Part shown: piece after piece, positions 1-10,649 of the stretch
Position numbering within the stretch: position 1 is the first letter of the stretch
How the letters are laid out: each line of letters starts with the position of its first letter
DNA from: Fragum whitleyi
Taxonomy: Eukaryota > Mollusca > Bivalvia > Cardiida > Cardiidae
DNA: 64,000 nucleotides
NCBI GenBank assembly: GCA_948146395.1
Contig: OX411544.1
Location: 59,855,856 to 59,919,855 of the forward strand
Direction of reading: 5' to 3'
The notes under the pieces: generated by a model
What the model was told of the DNA's origin: nothing
Seen by the model: the letters and a program-made list of their open reading frames with translations, nothing else
Database searches by the model: none
Made by a program: the position numbers and the translations under genes

Positions 1-129
1 AGATGAATGTACCTAAAGATATTGGCTACAACAGGAAATCAAAAACAGGACCTCATTATTCAGAAAGTCTCACATGCTACCAACTGGGTACTGGTTGGAT
101 GCATAACAGAACTATCACATTTCATTTTC

Positions 130-1683
130 AGCTCCACTGGCTGAAAGCAACTGGGGCTATTGTCATGACGTTGTGTCCGTTGTGCGTCCGTCTGTGCGTC
201 AGTGCGACCGGTCGTAAACTTTTTCTTTTAAAAATCTTCTCAGAAACTACTGGATGAATTTCAATCAAACTTCACAGGAATGATCCTTGGGTGACCCTCT
301 TTTAAAGTTGATCAAGAAATTTTGATCCAATGAAAAACATGGATTTGATGGGCGTGGCTAATTTCCAAATATGGTAAAAAGTAGGGATGGTAACGAGTAC
401 CAATTTTACTAATCGATTACTCGTTCACATTTCCGATCGAGTACTCGAGTACTCGGATAGAATTGAGGACATTCATTATTCTGTGTCTTTAAACGTAAAG
501 ATATACGGTATTTGCTGCATATTTTCGGTCGAAGTTGAAATGACATGATTGCTAATATATTTTAAGAAACGGAAAATTGTAATGTGCTTGCTTATAGAGT
601 GTCATTTCTAGGGAATATTTCCAGACGATATTCATCGGTTATACATGTATATATAACTTTCAGTTGAGAAAGACCAAGTAACTACAACATCGATAAGATT
701 GTGTTACAAGGTTTTGGAACGACACTGCAACCTTCCGTTGATCAGAAGATCCAAGTAAATCACAATGTCCCTAATCAAAGTACCAAAATTCGAAGGTGCA
801 AAAAGTTACAAAATGACGTGTATTGTTTGACAGCAAGAACAATGACAGTTGGCAATTGATTGTAAATTTGGAAAAATATCGATAAGACAATCGGCAGGCG
901 CCCAGGTGTTGCATACATTATCTTTAGATTTTCATATGACAGATCGATATTTTGAGAAAATATGAAAAAAATGAGATTGGAAACGGTTTTGCTATTATTT
1001 CATTTTTTTCTTACCGATTAATCGATTATTGAAATTGGTATAAATCGAATACTCGTTCCCGTCCCTAGTAAAAAGTGAGTTTTCTTAGATTTTAATAGAT
1101 GGATACAATTAAATTTTACATGAACGATCCTTGTGTGACCCTTTATCAGTCTTCAAAAGATTATTGAGATCGGATGTAAATTATGCATTTTATGGGCGGA
1201 GGTCATTTCTGTATATGTTATATAGTGGGAACTTTCAAAATCATCTTCTCAGAATATAATTGATGGATATCAACCAAATTTCACTGGAATGATCCTTGAG
1301 TGACCCTCTATCAGTCTACCAAAAATTATTGTGACCGGATGAAAAATATGTATTTTATGGGCGGAGGTCATTTCTCTATGTGTTATATAGTGGAAACTTT
1401 GAAAATCATTTTTTCAGAATGTAATTGATGGATACCAATGAAATTTTACATGAATGATCCCGATTGATCCTTTATCAGTCTTCTTAAAATCATAACGATC
1501 GTATGAAAATATGCATTTTATGGGCGGATGTCATTTATGGATATGTTTTATAGTTGAATCTTTGAAAATCATTTTCAACATCAGTAGAATCTAAAATATC
1601 TAAAAATCGAGTCAAAACTTTTATTGCTTTACTAGAATTTCAAGCCTGTGGAGCGACTCAAGCCATGGCATGGTTTTCTAGTT
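130..1683 (+). mobile_element. Pearl/HINE-like element, family A, copy A1
   Basis: The element opens with AGCTCCACTGGCTGAAAG and a CCGT-rich segment (GTGTCCGTTGTGCGTCCGTC). About four degenerate tandem units of roughly 164 bp follow, each containing a block like TTTATGGGCGGAGGTCATTT (near 1194, 1359 and 1522). It ends with a short stem-loop (GCCATGGCATGG) and TCTAGTT. Two related copies lie at 6239-7446 and 21081-22333. Hairpin head, short tandem repeat, ~160-bp core array and hairpin tail match the plan known for bivalve pearl elements, regarded as non-autonomous Helitron-like (HINE) elements. No protein is encoded. The copy is interrupted by a hAT-type MITE at 382-1067. Confidence 0.7.
382..1067. 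mobile_element. hAT-type MITE inserted in A1, with 8-bp target duplication
   Basis: The 686-bp insert starts TAGGGATGGTAACGAG and ends CTCGTTCCCGTCCCTA, so its termini are inverted repeats with two mismatches in 16. It is flanked on both sides by the 8-bp direct repeat GTAAAAAG (374-381 and 1068-1075). The sister copy A2 has a single GTAAAAAG at the same site (near 6495), an empty-site control. An 8-bp target duplication and a TIR starting YAGGG are hallmarks of hAT transposons. The interior is AT-rich without a transposase frame, so the element is non-autonomous. Confidence 0.85.
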
Positions 1684-2903
1684 AAAATTGATGTTAAATA
1701 TGCTTGATAAATCAGCATCCTTATTTGTCAAACAAGAACAGCAACTTCTTAATGAAAGTGAGTTAATATACCTTATTTTTTCAATCCTACAGTATTGACA
1801 AAATAGCCAGTACATTCACAATGGGCTATCCTATTCAAAAACTTCAAAAGCCCAATACATGTAATGTGGGTTTAGTGCAAGCACTTACAACTTGTGCAAA
1901 TATCAAAGGACTTGATTAATATGAATACAAATCCTCTGCACTATCCATAGTATTGACAATTATATTGTATTAATTTTTTGTTCATTCACTATCAAGTATT
2001 TTCCTACTTGTTTATGACAATTTTACCTTGCTGAGGGGACAATATTGAAAATGGATCAGTATATCAATTCAAGGGTATTTTTTGTAATAATAATATTATT
2101 ATATGATACACTTTTGTCATCCCAAAAGGACCAAGTATATGACTTAGCCAAATATTTCGCTATATTCTATAACACCCTGGTTATTTCATATGATCTAAAC
2201 ATAAGCAAGAAATGTTAATATGTTTCCATTAGTAATGAACTTTAATGATACATTTTTATCAAATGTTTTCATTGTTGTTTCTAATCTCAATCTTTAATTT
2301 TTAATAGAAGTTTAAATGTCCTTAAACAAAAATCTCTAACTTTCAATTTCTTAGAAATTAAAGAAAATTCAGACATCACAAGTAGAAATCAAAAGTGATG
2401 TGACCCTTTATTGATAACATTTATCCCCTCAATTTTTCTGCAACTAATGGACTCAAAACTTAAAAGGCAGACTTGTTATGAGGCAGTGATACATAGGTCA
2501 TAAACATTTTAAGTCAGAGTCCATTAATTCTTAGCAAAGGTTTGGCACTTTGTTAAGAGAAATAAGATCGTTTTCTCAACAATTTATCTTAATATTGGAT
2601 TCTAACTTTTCAAAAGGTTTTCATTTTCTGTACATTTAATACAATTTTGTATTAATTCACAGTTTGAAAAGCATTTTCAAGAATATCATGATCAAAAGAA
2701 ATCATAGTTTTCTCAGGATCAGAATTATCAAAGATTCCATTTAATTCATGCAACTTGCCCATCCCCATTAGCTGGCAAAATTTGCTAGGTACTTTGTTCA
2801 TTCAAATTCACTATCAACTATAGATAACCTGTATAATTCACTTTAAGACACTTGCCTTGGTCAGCATTCAGCAAGTTCAAACTAGAACTGTCGCAGAGCG
2901 GAC
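1684..2903. other. AT-rich unassigned DNA
   Basis: I see no open frame of useful length, no recognisable repeat family and no RNA gene here. Several short TTTCAA/TTGAAA motifs recur, but not in a pattern that can be assigned. Confidence 0.4.
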
Positions 2904-3069
2904 TAATACCCCCCACAAGCGCTTTGTCAGAATGCAAGTGCTATTAGTGCATGATGTGTTTGTAACTAATATTGAGGTCATATGTAGCATTTGAATGAAG
3001 TTTCATGATTCTAGGTCGCTTGGTTTTTGAGTTAAGAGTCCAGAAATGAAAATTGAACAAAATTGACTG

Positions 3070-3378
3070 TGACCTTGACCTTTGACCTATATGACCCAAA
3101 AACAATAGGGCACTTCCTTGGATCATAAGCAACATTTGCATAAAGTTTCATGCTTGTAGGTTACTTGGTTCTCGAGTTAGAGTCCGGAAACGAAAATTGA
3201 ACAAAAATTTACTGTGACCTTGACCTTTGACCTATGTAACCCAAAAACAATAGGGCACTTCCTTGGGTCATAAGGAACATTTGTATAAAGTTTGATGATT
3301 GTAGGCCACTTGGTTCTTGAGTTAGAGTCCGGAAACGAAAATTGAACAAAGGCTGACTGTGACCTTGACCTTTGACCT
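3070..3378 (-). promoter_or_regulatory. Three perfect DR1-type nuclear-receptor motifs in the D repeat units
   Basis: TGACCTTTGACCT occurs at 3076-3088, 3221-3233 and 3366-3378. On the minus strand it reads AGGTCAAAGGTCA, the DR1 consensus bound by HNF4, RXR/PPAR and COUP-type receptors in animals. It is continuous with TCAAGGTCA, the extended half-site of ERR and NR5A receptors. The matches are seen directly; any binding or activity is conjecture, and a repeat-derived coincidence is possible. Confidence 0.35.
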
Positions 3379-3491
3379 AAATGACCCAAAAACGATAGGG
3401 CACTTCCTTGGGTCATAAGGAACATTTGTATAAAGTTTCATGATTGTAGGTCATTTGGTTCTTGAGTTAGAGTCCGGAAACGAAAAGGTCT

Positions 3492-3551
3492 ACGGACGGA
3501 CGGACGGACGGATGGATGGACGGATGGACGGATGGACAGACAGACAGACAT
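3492..3551. repeat. (GGAC)n/(GGAT)n/(CAGA)n microsatellite of element D
   Basis: Compound tetranucleotide tract of GGAC, GGAT and CAGA units. It is the short-tandem-repeat module of the pearl-like element that contains it. Confidence 0.9.
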
Positions 3552-3598
3552 GGTGAAACCAATATACCCCCCTCTACTTCGTAGGTGGGGGGTATAAT

Positions 3599-4500
3599 AA
3601 ATCATAGATTCATACGGCATGCAACCTGAATGAAGTTGCATTTATTTTTCTGATTAATCTGTATGGTGTGTTAATACCAGAATGCTTTGTCATGGTTGCT
3701 CTTATAACCATCTGGCTCCATTAAGCTGTACAATATTTCTAGAGTGTTTAATTATGGCACTTTAAATACCAATGAAATTTGCACAAGTCATATCATTTTA
3801 TGCAATAGTTAAATTATACAATGCATCTTCTAGTTTCAAAGGGCATCTGGGGGTAGGGGGCCTTTAAGACAAAATGTTGTAAGGTGTGCTGGTGTGAGAA
3901 AAACAGGAAACCATGAGTAGGTGCACCAACCAATACAAATAACTTACATAATAATAGTAATAGTAATGTAACATACAAATCTATAGCTTTAATTATTTTT
4001 GAGCTTCAGCTAAATTCAATTGCCAATAGATATGGATTTCAAAGAAAGCAGTATTATTCAGAATGTCACTAGATGTAATTTTTGAAAAGTGAGAATTAAA
4101 TTAACTGTCCCGATAACTACAATCACCAGTCTCTTAGATGAAGAAAGAGTGGTTTATGGATTTGATAATCACTGCTTAATATCTTGAATTGGCTGTTGGC
4201 TTGTTGGCTTCTAGCTTACAAGAAGAACCATGATTCAATCTATTATTATCAACATGGACATGATGGCCCCATATTGGTCATTTAACATTTTAATGAAGCT
4301 AATAGAACAAGAAAACAACAAATTTGATCTGACCTCAACTATAGTGCCTTTAATACTTTTTAAACTGGTCTTGATATACATACTTGTAATCAACATAATA
4401 TCGTAAGTATAGACAAAGACCTTGATAATAAGGCATCTTTTCTCATGGAGCCCATTCCATTTTCCATTGTGAATATCTGTTTTGCAAACAAACATTTACA
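3599..4500. other. Unassigned DNA with a possible SINE scrap
   Basis: No gene is seen. Around 3888-3945 the words GGTGTGCTGGTGTGAGAAA, CAGGAAACCATGA and GTAGGTGCACCA resemble the 3' body of the tRNA-derived SINE at 27813-28110, so a heavily decayed SINE fragment is likely. Confidence 0.35.
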
Positions 4501-4509
4501 TATATAGGG

Positions 4510-5080
4510 ATTTTGGGCGATAAATTGCCAACCCTAGAGTACAAGCAAAGATATTTTGATTAAGGTCCCTAATCCCACGATTTAGGTAGAAAATTCTAGC
4601 CTTGAGAACATCATCTTTCACCCTTGTGATTAGACAATTACTCAGACATAAAGGTTCCATAAAGTTTTATCCAAATTGCAGCCCCTAGAGTACGAAGAAA
4701 TTTCAATTAAGGTTTTTTTCACAAAAGTTCCAATTTAAAATAGTATTCATCCTTTTGGACTGACAAAAAAAAGTGAAAAGCTAATAACCAAACAAGAACT
4801 AGTACTTAAGGCCAATTTTCTTGTTTCTTTTCCAATAGTGTGTCCAGCTGCCAAAAGTCTTCATTCTTGTAACCAAACAAATATTTGGACTATGTTTTTT
4901 GAAGATTTGGCCAAAAGGTTTGTCAAAATTATGAGGCTCCTAAGGCTAACAAACCTCTCCTGTGTTTGACAATGAAACTTTTCCATTTTCCTTAAGTTTT
5001 TAAGGTTCATCTATACCATGACAAAAATTATGACAAAGTTTAATAGAGACAGAGATAAAAATGTGGGCCCTGGAGTTCTA
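4510..5080. repeat. Degenerate ~150-bp tandem array (pearl-like remnant)
   Basis: Phrases such as AATTGCCAACCCTAGAGTAC (4521) and AATTGCAGCCCCTAGAGTAC (near 4673) recur about 152 bp apart, with a weaker third occurrence near 5061. CTAGAGTAC echoes the CTCTAGAG block of family B units. Termini cannot be found. Confidence 0.4.
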
Positions 5081-5673
5081 ACACTTGGATATTCTACCTC
5101 TGGTTACACAAAAAACTAAAATGCAGATTTTGCAAATGCTCACCTTGCAAGCTTGGATTACTGCGAGCAATAAGAATTAATATAACACAATGAGTATAAT
5201 CCTAAATACAGGTGAATTGAATAGCGTTGATTTATATCAAAAGATAAATGACCAAATTTAAAGTTCAAATTAAACTGACAAAACCTGTCCTTAAAAACTA
5301 TTTTGAGTATCATGAAGGAAATTGATTGAGCCTGATATGCATTTTCCTCTTTTTCCACAATGCTTGTTTGAGGAGGTTTTATCATCTGCAATTAATGGTA
5401 AAGTTTAAAATGATGTATCCTTCAATAGTAAGATTTTCAAGTTTACAAAGAGTAATATCACCAAATTGCAGATATTTTTTTCTATTGAATCTTGTCTCAA
5501 TAATACCAGTACTTTTCTTAGTTTCAAACAACAGTCAGATGTCAAAATTGGAATAAATGATGTCATGTTGTAAAACATGATGAAATCATAGATTATAAAG
5601 ATACAACAATAGTGCATTTTAAAGAGATACTACTTTATTGCGGACAATTATTCTTTTCATATTGAATTTTTTT

Positions 5674-5715
5674 AGTGCAAGAGTGTAGTAAGTTGAGATA
5701 CTACAGTCTTGCACT
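5674..5715. repeat. Palindrome family P, short copy
   Basis: Arms AGTGCAAGAGTGTAGTA (5674-5690) and TACTACAGTCTTGCACT (5699-5715) are complementary at 16 of 17 positions around an 8-bp spacer. A further right-arm-like segment (CTACAGTCGTGCGTTGAA, about 5872-5889, followed by CCCTCGATA) shows that this copy may extend to about 5891. Better copies are at 34584-34662 and 60156-60238. Confidence 0.6.
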
Positions 5716-6030
5716 GACTGACTTTATCGATTTGACTTACTACCTTATTGCAATAATTAAATATCTCTGGAAATAGTAAGAAGCTAGTTTTGATATTTTA
5801 ACAGGTTATGTAAAAGGGTAATATGAGCTGAAAAATGTAAAAACATGAATTTGGGGAAAAATTGTAGTTACTACAGTCGTGCGTTGAACCCTCGATACAC
5901 CTTTTTAGAGGCTAAAATCTACAAATTTTGATTAGATTTTTGAAAAATCTTGAAGCCTCTTATGAAGGCCCATAGCCACAAATTCAATGTCACTTGAAAT
6001 TCAACAGCGGTGTTATGCACCATTTCCCCT

Positions 6031-9000
6031 AATTAGTCCCCCACCAGTTACCGGTTGGGGGACTATAGGTTTGCTCGATTCCGTCTGTCTGTCCATCCGT
6101 CCGTCTGTCCGTCACGCTTTTGTCCGGGCTATATCTTCTAAATCATATGTGCTAGCAACTTCAAACTTGGTACACTTATAGATCTCATTGAGGAGAAGTG
6201 TCATGTTCAAGAACCATTACTCTGCCACACTGATTTTTAGCTCCACTGGCTGAAAGCCACTGGGGCTATTGTCATGGCGTTGTGTCCGTCGTGCGTCCGT
6301 CCGTCCGTCCATGCGTGCGTGCGTGCGTCCGGTCGTAAACTTTTCTTTAAAAATCTTCTCCTCAGAAACTACTGGATGGATTTCAACCAAACTTCACAGG
6401 AATGATCCTTGGGTGACCCTCTTTCAAAGTTGTTCAAGAAATTTTGATCCAATGAAAAACATGGATTTAATGGGCGTGGCTTATTTCCAAATATGGTAAA
6501 AAGTGAGTTTTCTCAGATTCTAATCAATGGATACCAATTAAATTTTACATGAATAATCCTTGGGTGACCCTTTATCAGTTTACAAAAAATCTTTGTGATC
6601 AGATGGAAAATATGCATTTTATGGGCGGAGGTCATTTCTCTATATGTTATATAGTGGAAACTTTGAAAATCATTTTCTCTTAATCTAACTGATGGATATC
6701 AACCAAATTTCACTTGAATGATCCTTGAGTGACCCTTTATCAGTTTACAAAAAATCATTGTTATTGGATGAAAAACATGCATTTTATGGGCGGAGGTCAT
6801 TTCTCTATAAGTTATATAGTGGAAACTTTGAAAATCATTTTCTCAGAATGTAACTGATGGATATCAACCAAATTTCACTGGAATGATCCTTGAGTAACAC
6901 TTTATCAATTTACCAAAAATTATTTTGATTGGATGAAAAATATGCATTTTATGGGCAGAGGTCATTTCTCTATATGTTATATAGTGGAAACTTTGAAAAT
7001 CATTTTCTCAGAATTTGATTTTTGGATATCAATTAAATTTCACTGGAATGATACTTGAGTGACCCTTTATCAGTGTACCAAAAATGATTTTGATTGGATG
7101 AAAAATATACATTTTATGGGTGGAGGTCAATTCTCAATATGTTAAATAGTGGAAACTATGAAAAACATTTTCTCAGAATGTGAATGATGGATATCAATCA
7201 AACATTTTTGGTATGATCTTTGGGTGACCCATTATCATGCAGTCAAAAATTATTTTGATTTGATGAAAAATATGTCTTTTAATAGCAGAGGTCATTTCTC
7301 TATCTGTTATATAGTTGAAACTTTGAAAATCATTTTCAACATCAGTAGAACCCCCAAATATCTAAAAATCTAGTCAAAACATTTATTTGCTTTTACAAGA
7401 ATTTCAAGCCTGTGGAGCGACTCAAGCCATTCATGGCTTTCTAGTTTGAGTTATTGCCCTTTGTGGTTTTACCCTTACATTCTTGTCCGGGCTATATCTT
7501 CTAAACCATATGTGCTAGCAACTTCAAACTTGGTACACTTGTAGATCTCATTGAGGAGAAGTGTCATGTTCAAGAACCGTTACTCTGCCACACCCACTTT
7601 TTGAGTTATTGCCCTTTGTTGTTTTTACCCTTACATTCTTGTCCCGAACATATCTCCTAATTTATGCGTGCTAGCAACTTCAAACGTGTTACACTTATAG
7701 ATCTCATTGAGGAGAAGTGTCATGTTCAAGATCCATAACTCTGCCACGCCCACTTTTTGAGTTATTGCCCTTTGTTGTTTTTACCCTTACATTCTTGTCC
7801 GTTCTATATCTTCTAAACCATATGTGCTAGCAACTTCAAACTTGTTACACTTATAGATCTCATTGAGGAGAAGTGTCATGTTTAAGAACTGTTACTCTGC
7901 CACACCCACTTTTAGAGTTATTGCCCTTTGTTGTTTTTACCCTTACATTCTTGTCCGGAACATATCTCCTAAACTATGTGTGCTAGCAACTTCAAACTTT
8001 GTACACTTATAGATCTCATTAAGGAGAAGTGTCATGTTCAAGATCCATAACTCTGCCATGCCCATTTTTTGAGTTATTGCCCTTTGTTGTTTTTAGTCTT
8101 ACATTCTTGTCAGGATCATATCTCCTAAACTATAAGTGCTAGCATGTTCAAGCTTGGTACACTTATAGATCTTATTGAGGACAAGTGTCATGTACAAGAA
8201 CTGTTACTCTGCCATGTCGACTTTTTGAGTTATTGCCCTTTGTTGTTTTTAGTCTTACATTCTTGTCAGGATCATATCTCCTAAACTATAAGTGCTAGCA
8301 ACTTTAAACTTTGTACATGTATAGATCTCATTGAGGACAATTGTAATGTACAAGAACAGTTACTCTGCCACACCCACTTTTTGAGTTATTGCCCTTTGTT
8401 GTTTTTTACTTTTACATTTTCGTCCGGAACATATCTTCTAAACCATAAGTGCTAGAAACTTCAAACTTGCTACACTTACAGATATCATTGAGGACAAGTG
8501 TCATGTACAAGAACTGTCACTCTGCCATGTCCACTTTTTGAGTTATTGCCCTTTGTTGTTTCTATCCTTACATTTTTGTCCCGTACTTATCTCCTAAACC
8601 ATAAGCCCTAGCAACTTCAAACTTTGTACACTGGTAGATCTCATTGAGAAGAAGTGTAACGCACAAGAACTGCTACTCTGCCACAGCCACTTTTTTTGTT
8701 ATTGTCCGTTGTTGTTTTTTATACTGACATTTTCGTCCGAATCATATCTCCTGAGCCATCAGTGCTAGCAACTTTAAACTTGGTACACTTATAATTCTAA
8801 TTGAAGACAAGTGGCATATACAAGAATCATTCTTCTCCGCCCACTTTTGGAGTTTTTGCCATTGGTTGTTTTTACTCTTATATTTTTGTTTGGGACATTT
8901 TGTTCAAAACCTAATGTGCTAGCAACTTCAAATTTTGTATACAGTTATAGATTAGTTAGTATGAGATATAATATAAGAAAGGATTTTTTGTTATCCGGTG

Positions 9001-9042
9001 GGGGACTCCTGTATTGCATCGCAATACGACATGCACTTGTTT
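6031..9042 (+). mobile_element. Pearl/HINE-like element, family C, split by A2
   Basis: The head is a hairpin at 6035-6064 (AGTCCCCCACC ... GGTTGGGGGACT), followed by CTGT/CCGT repeats. About eleven tandem units follow with a 156-157 bp period (the GATCTCATTGAGG landmark recurs at 7543, 7700, 7856, 8012, 8168, 8324, 8481, 8637 and 8793). The tail repeats GGTGGGGGACT and has a hairpin GTATTGCATCGCAATAC ending ...CACTTGTTT. Units drift progressively toward the tail. The period is divisible by 3 but every frame has stops. Insertion of A2 at 6239 interrupts the first unit. A decayed head of the same family is at 38526-38600. Confidence 0.75.
6239..7446 (+). mobile_element. Pearl/HINE-like element, family A, copy A2, nested in C
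   Basis: Intact head (AGCTCCACTGGCTGAAAG), a CCGT/GTGC short tandem repeat at about 6284-6333, then units with a near-constant 165-bp period (GGGCGGAGG-like block at 6623, 6788, 6953 and 7118) and a stem-loop tail GCCATTCATGGC then TTTCTAGTTT. The interrupted C unit resumes immediately with GAGTTATTGCCC. The insertion fell in a run of T residues, so the exact joint is ambiguous, as expected for T-T insertion by Helentron-type elements. Confidence 0.75.
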
Positions 9043-9107
9043 AAAGTTGATATTTTGGATGGATTATGTTTATTTTTGACAATTTTTCTCTGTCTTTACA
9101 AATACTG

Positions 9108-9179
9108 ATGGCTCAGGGGGAAACAGTTGTAACTGCCTAAATGTTTATAGGCAGTTACAACTGTTTCACATTGAGCCAT
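9108..9179. repeat. Foldback hairpin, 32-bp arms
   Basis: Arms 9108-9139 and 9148-9179 share ATGGCTCA and AAACAGTTGTAACTGCCTA with their complements. Three or four mismatches cluster at the GGGGG/TGTG position, and the loop is 8 nt. It is probably a short foldback MITE. No target duplication is evident. Confidence 0.65.
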
Positions 9180-10405
9180 TGATTATTATGTAGCATAGCT
9201 TGTAATAAAGCCCTTCCCTTTCTAATAGACATGCAATGATTTTTACAGAACCCTCGTCTATTAGACTTTTTTTTAAGGTATAATATATTAAAGAATTATT
9301 AAACCACTGATTTTATGCATAATTGCCCAGTATATGTCTGGAAAAATTGTATTTGAATTCCTGATGCAATAAAAAGAAGTAAAATTTAAACCCTTTCCTT
9401 TCTGATTTTGAATTTGTTTCGAACAAATTGACATTTCTTTTTAAATTCTAACCTGGTCAGCTGAAGTTTTACCCACAATTATCAAAAGGAAAAAGACTTA
9501 TATCCAACTGGATGTCGTGCAGGCTGATCTTGTTTATACTGTCTCCAAAAGCTTTGAGGATGACAAGAACCTGCCCGGAACAGCATGAGGATTTAGGCTT
9601 AATCTTGTAGAAATTAGTAAGATAGACTTTAATGTATTATGATACAAAATAAATTGTCTTAATACACCATCAAAGTTGGTCATATATTGGTATCATCTTT
9701 GCTCTCTGTCTGCTTATGCCCATGTCCCAAGGTCAGTATGTCTGTATATCCATTTCTACAACTCCTTCAGTTATGGATTGATTTGCTTCAAACTTTCTCA
9801 AAATGTTCCTTATCAAGTAACCATGGGTATATGGTTACTGTTTCGAAATTTACTACTTTGTCACCTTAAAATGGGTCTTTAACTTCTCCACAAGTGTGTC
9901 CTGTCCTAACATTCTTTACCTTGTAAACATAAGCTTATTTTCACTGTCCATATTACGCAGCTTTGCAGAAAAGGGGTCTACCTTTTTACTTTGCAGAAAA
10001 GGGGTCTAGCTTTTTAAGAGAAATATTCCATTTGGTGGCATATCTTATGCAATCAGCATTTTTGTTGAATTCATTTCATAGTGTTCATAGAAAACTGTTT
10101 GACATGCCAGTCAGAAACTGGGGAAAGTATAATTTCGTTTATCTCAGTAATTAATACTTATCTACTATGTTTGGCAAGTTTTCTGGGAAAATGTCCAGCA
10201 AGTTATTGATGTATTATACTTTACACCATAAAAATCTTAATTTGAATTCTTCAGCACAGCTTAGCGTTTACCTTTATTTTTTTTGCCTGACTTGATTATT
10301 GAGCCACTTTTTGCCATTGCCTCGGCATAATTAGCTCTAGCCTTTGGGTTGGCATGAGAATTTTAAACTTTATTGAAATTTCTGTCATGAATTTTAATAC
10401 ATATA
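9180..10405. other. Unassigned AT-rich DNA
   Basis: No gene is recognised. About 9440-9600 has weak similarity (CAGGCTGATCTTGTTTA) to the TTAA element at 12265-12510. A 28-bp unit starting CTTTGCAGAAAAGGGGTCTA is duplicated in tandem at 9961-9988 and 9989-10016 with a single clear difference. Confidence 0.4.
9961..10016. repeat. 28-bp tandem duplication
   Basis: Two adjacent 28-bp copies beginning CTTTGCAGAAAAGGGGTCTA differ at about one position, indicating a recent local slippage duplication. Confidence 0.8.
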
Positions 10406-10649
10406 TATGAAACCTGTCATGCCAAAAGGGACCATCTGGGTTGTATGTAAAGTGTCGACTTTAGTCAGACTGCATAAAATTGGGCAGCCCTACTTGGGTA
10501 AACACTTTAAGCTTTTTGCTGATTTACTGAATCTACAATGATCATTTTACCTTCCTGTATTATAATTTTTTAAAAATTCTCTTTTCCTTATTATATTATA
10601 TTTTTTATGGAGTTCCCTGATGGTCCCTTTTTGCCTGATGGGGCACATA
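10406..10649 (+). mobile_element. MITE family T, copy 1
   Basis: The 244-bp element has terminal inverted repeats of about 36 bp that both contain AAAAGGGACCATC. The left end reads TATGAAACC...CATGCC and the right end complements TATGTGCCCCATCAGGC. Copies 2 (17871-18128) and 3 (52941-53180, reverse) share the termini and internal words such as AATGATCAT/ACCTTCC. No transposase is present. The superfamily is not assignable from the termini alone. Confidence 0.7.

Larger units (their letters stand above)
2904..3598 (-). mobile_element. Pearl-like element, family D (reverse orientation)
   Basis: The element is bounded by TAATACCCCCCAC (2904-2916) and its near-complement GTGGGGGGTATAATA. It holds about 3.4 tandem units with an exact 145-bp period (the GTAGG landmark falls at 3011, 3156, 3301 and 3446), then a GGAC/GGAT/CAGA microsatellite, then a hairpin (3565-3595, arms ATACCCCCC/GGGGGGTAT). 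Read on the minus strand this is hairpin head, microsatellite, tandem core and tail, the pearl/HINE plan. Each unit carries TGACCTTGACCTTTGACCT. Degraded relatives are at 12060-12200, 30060-30400 and 50186-50275. There is no coding capacity. Confidence 0.7.

Noticed and set aside
1684..2903. Recurrent TTTCAA/TTGAAA words as a hidden tandem repeat
   Set aside because: Spacing is irregular and expected from AT-rich composition.
3492..8900. Period-145 and period-156 arrays as CRISPR-like repeats
   Set aside because: Units are contiguous and diverged with no unique spacers, and the setting is animal DNA.
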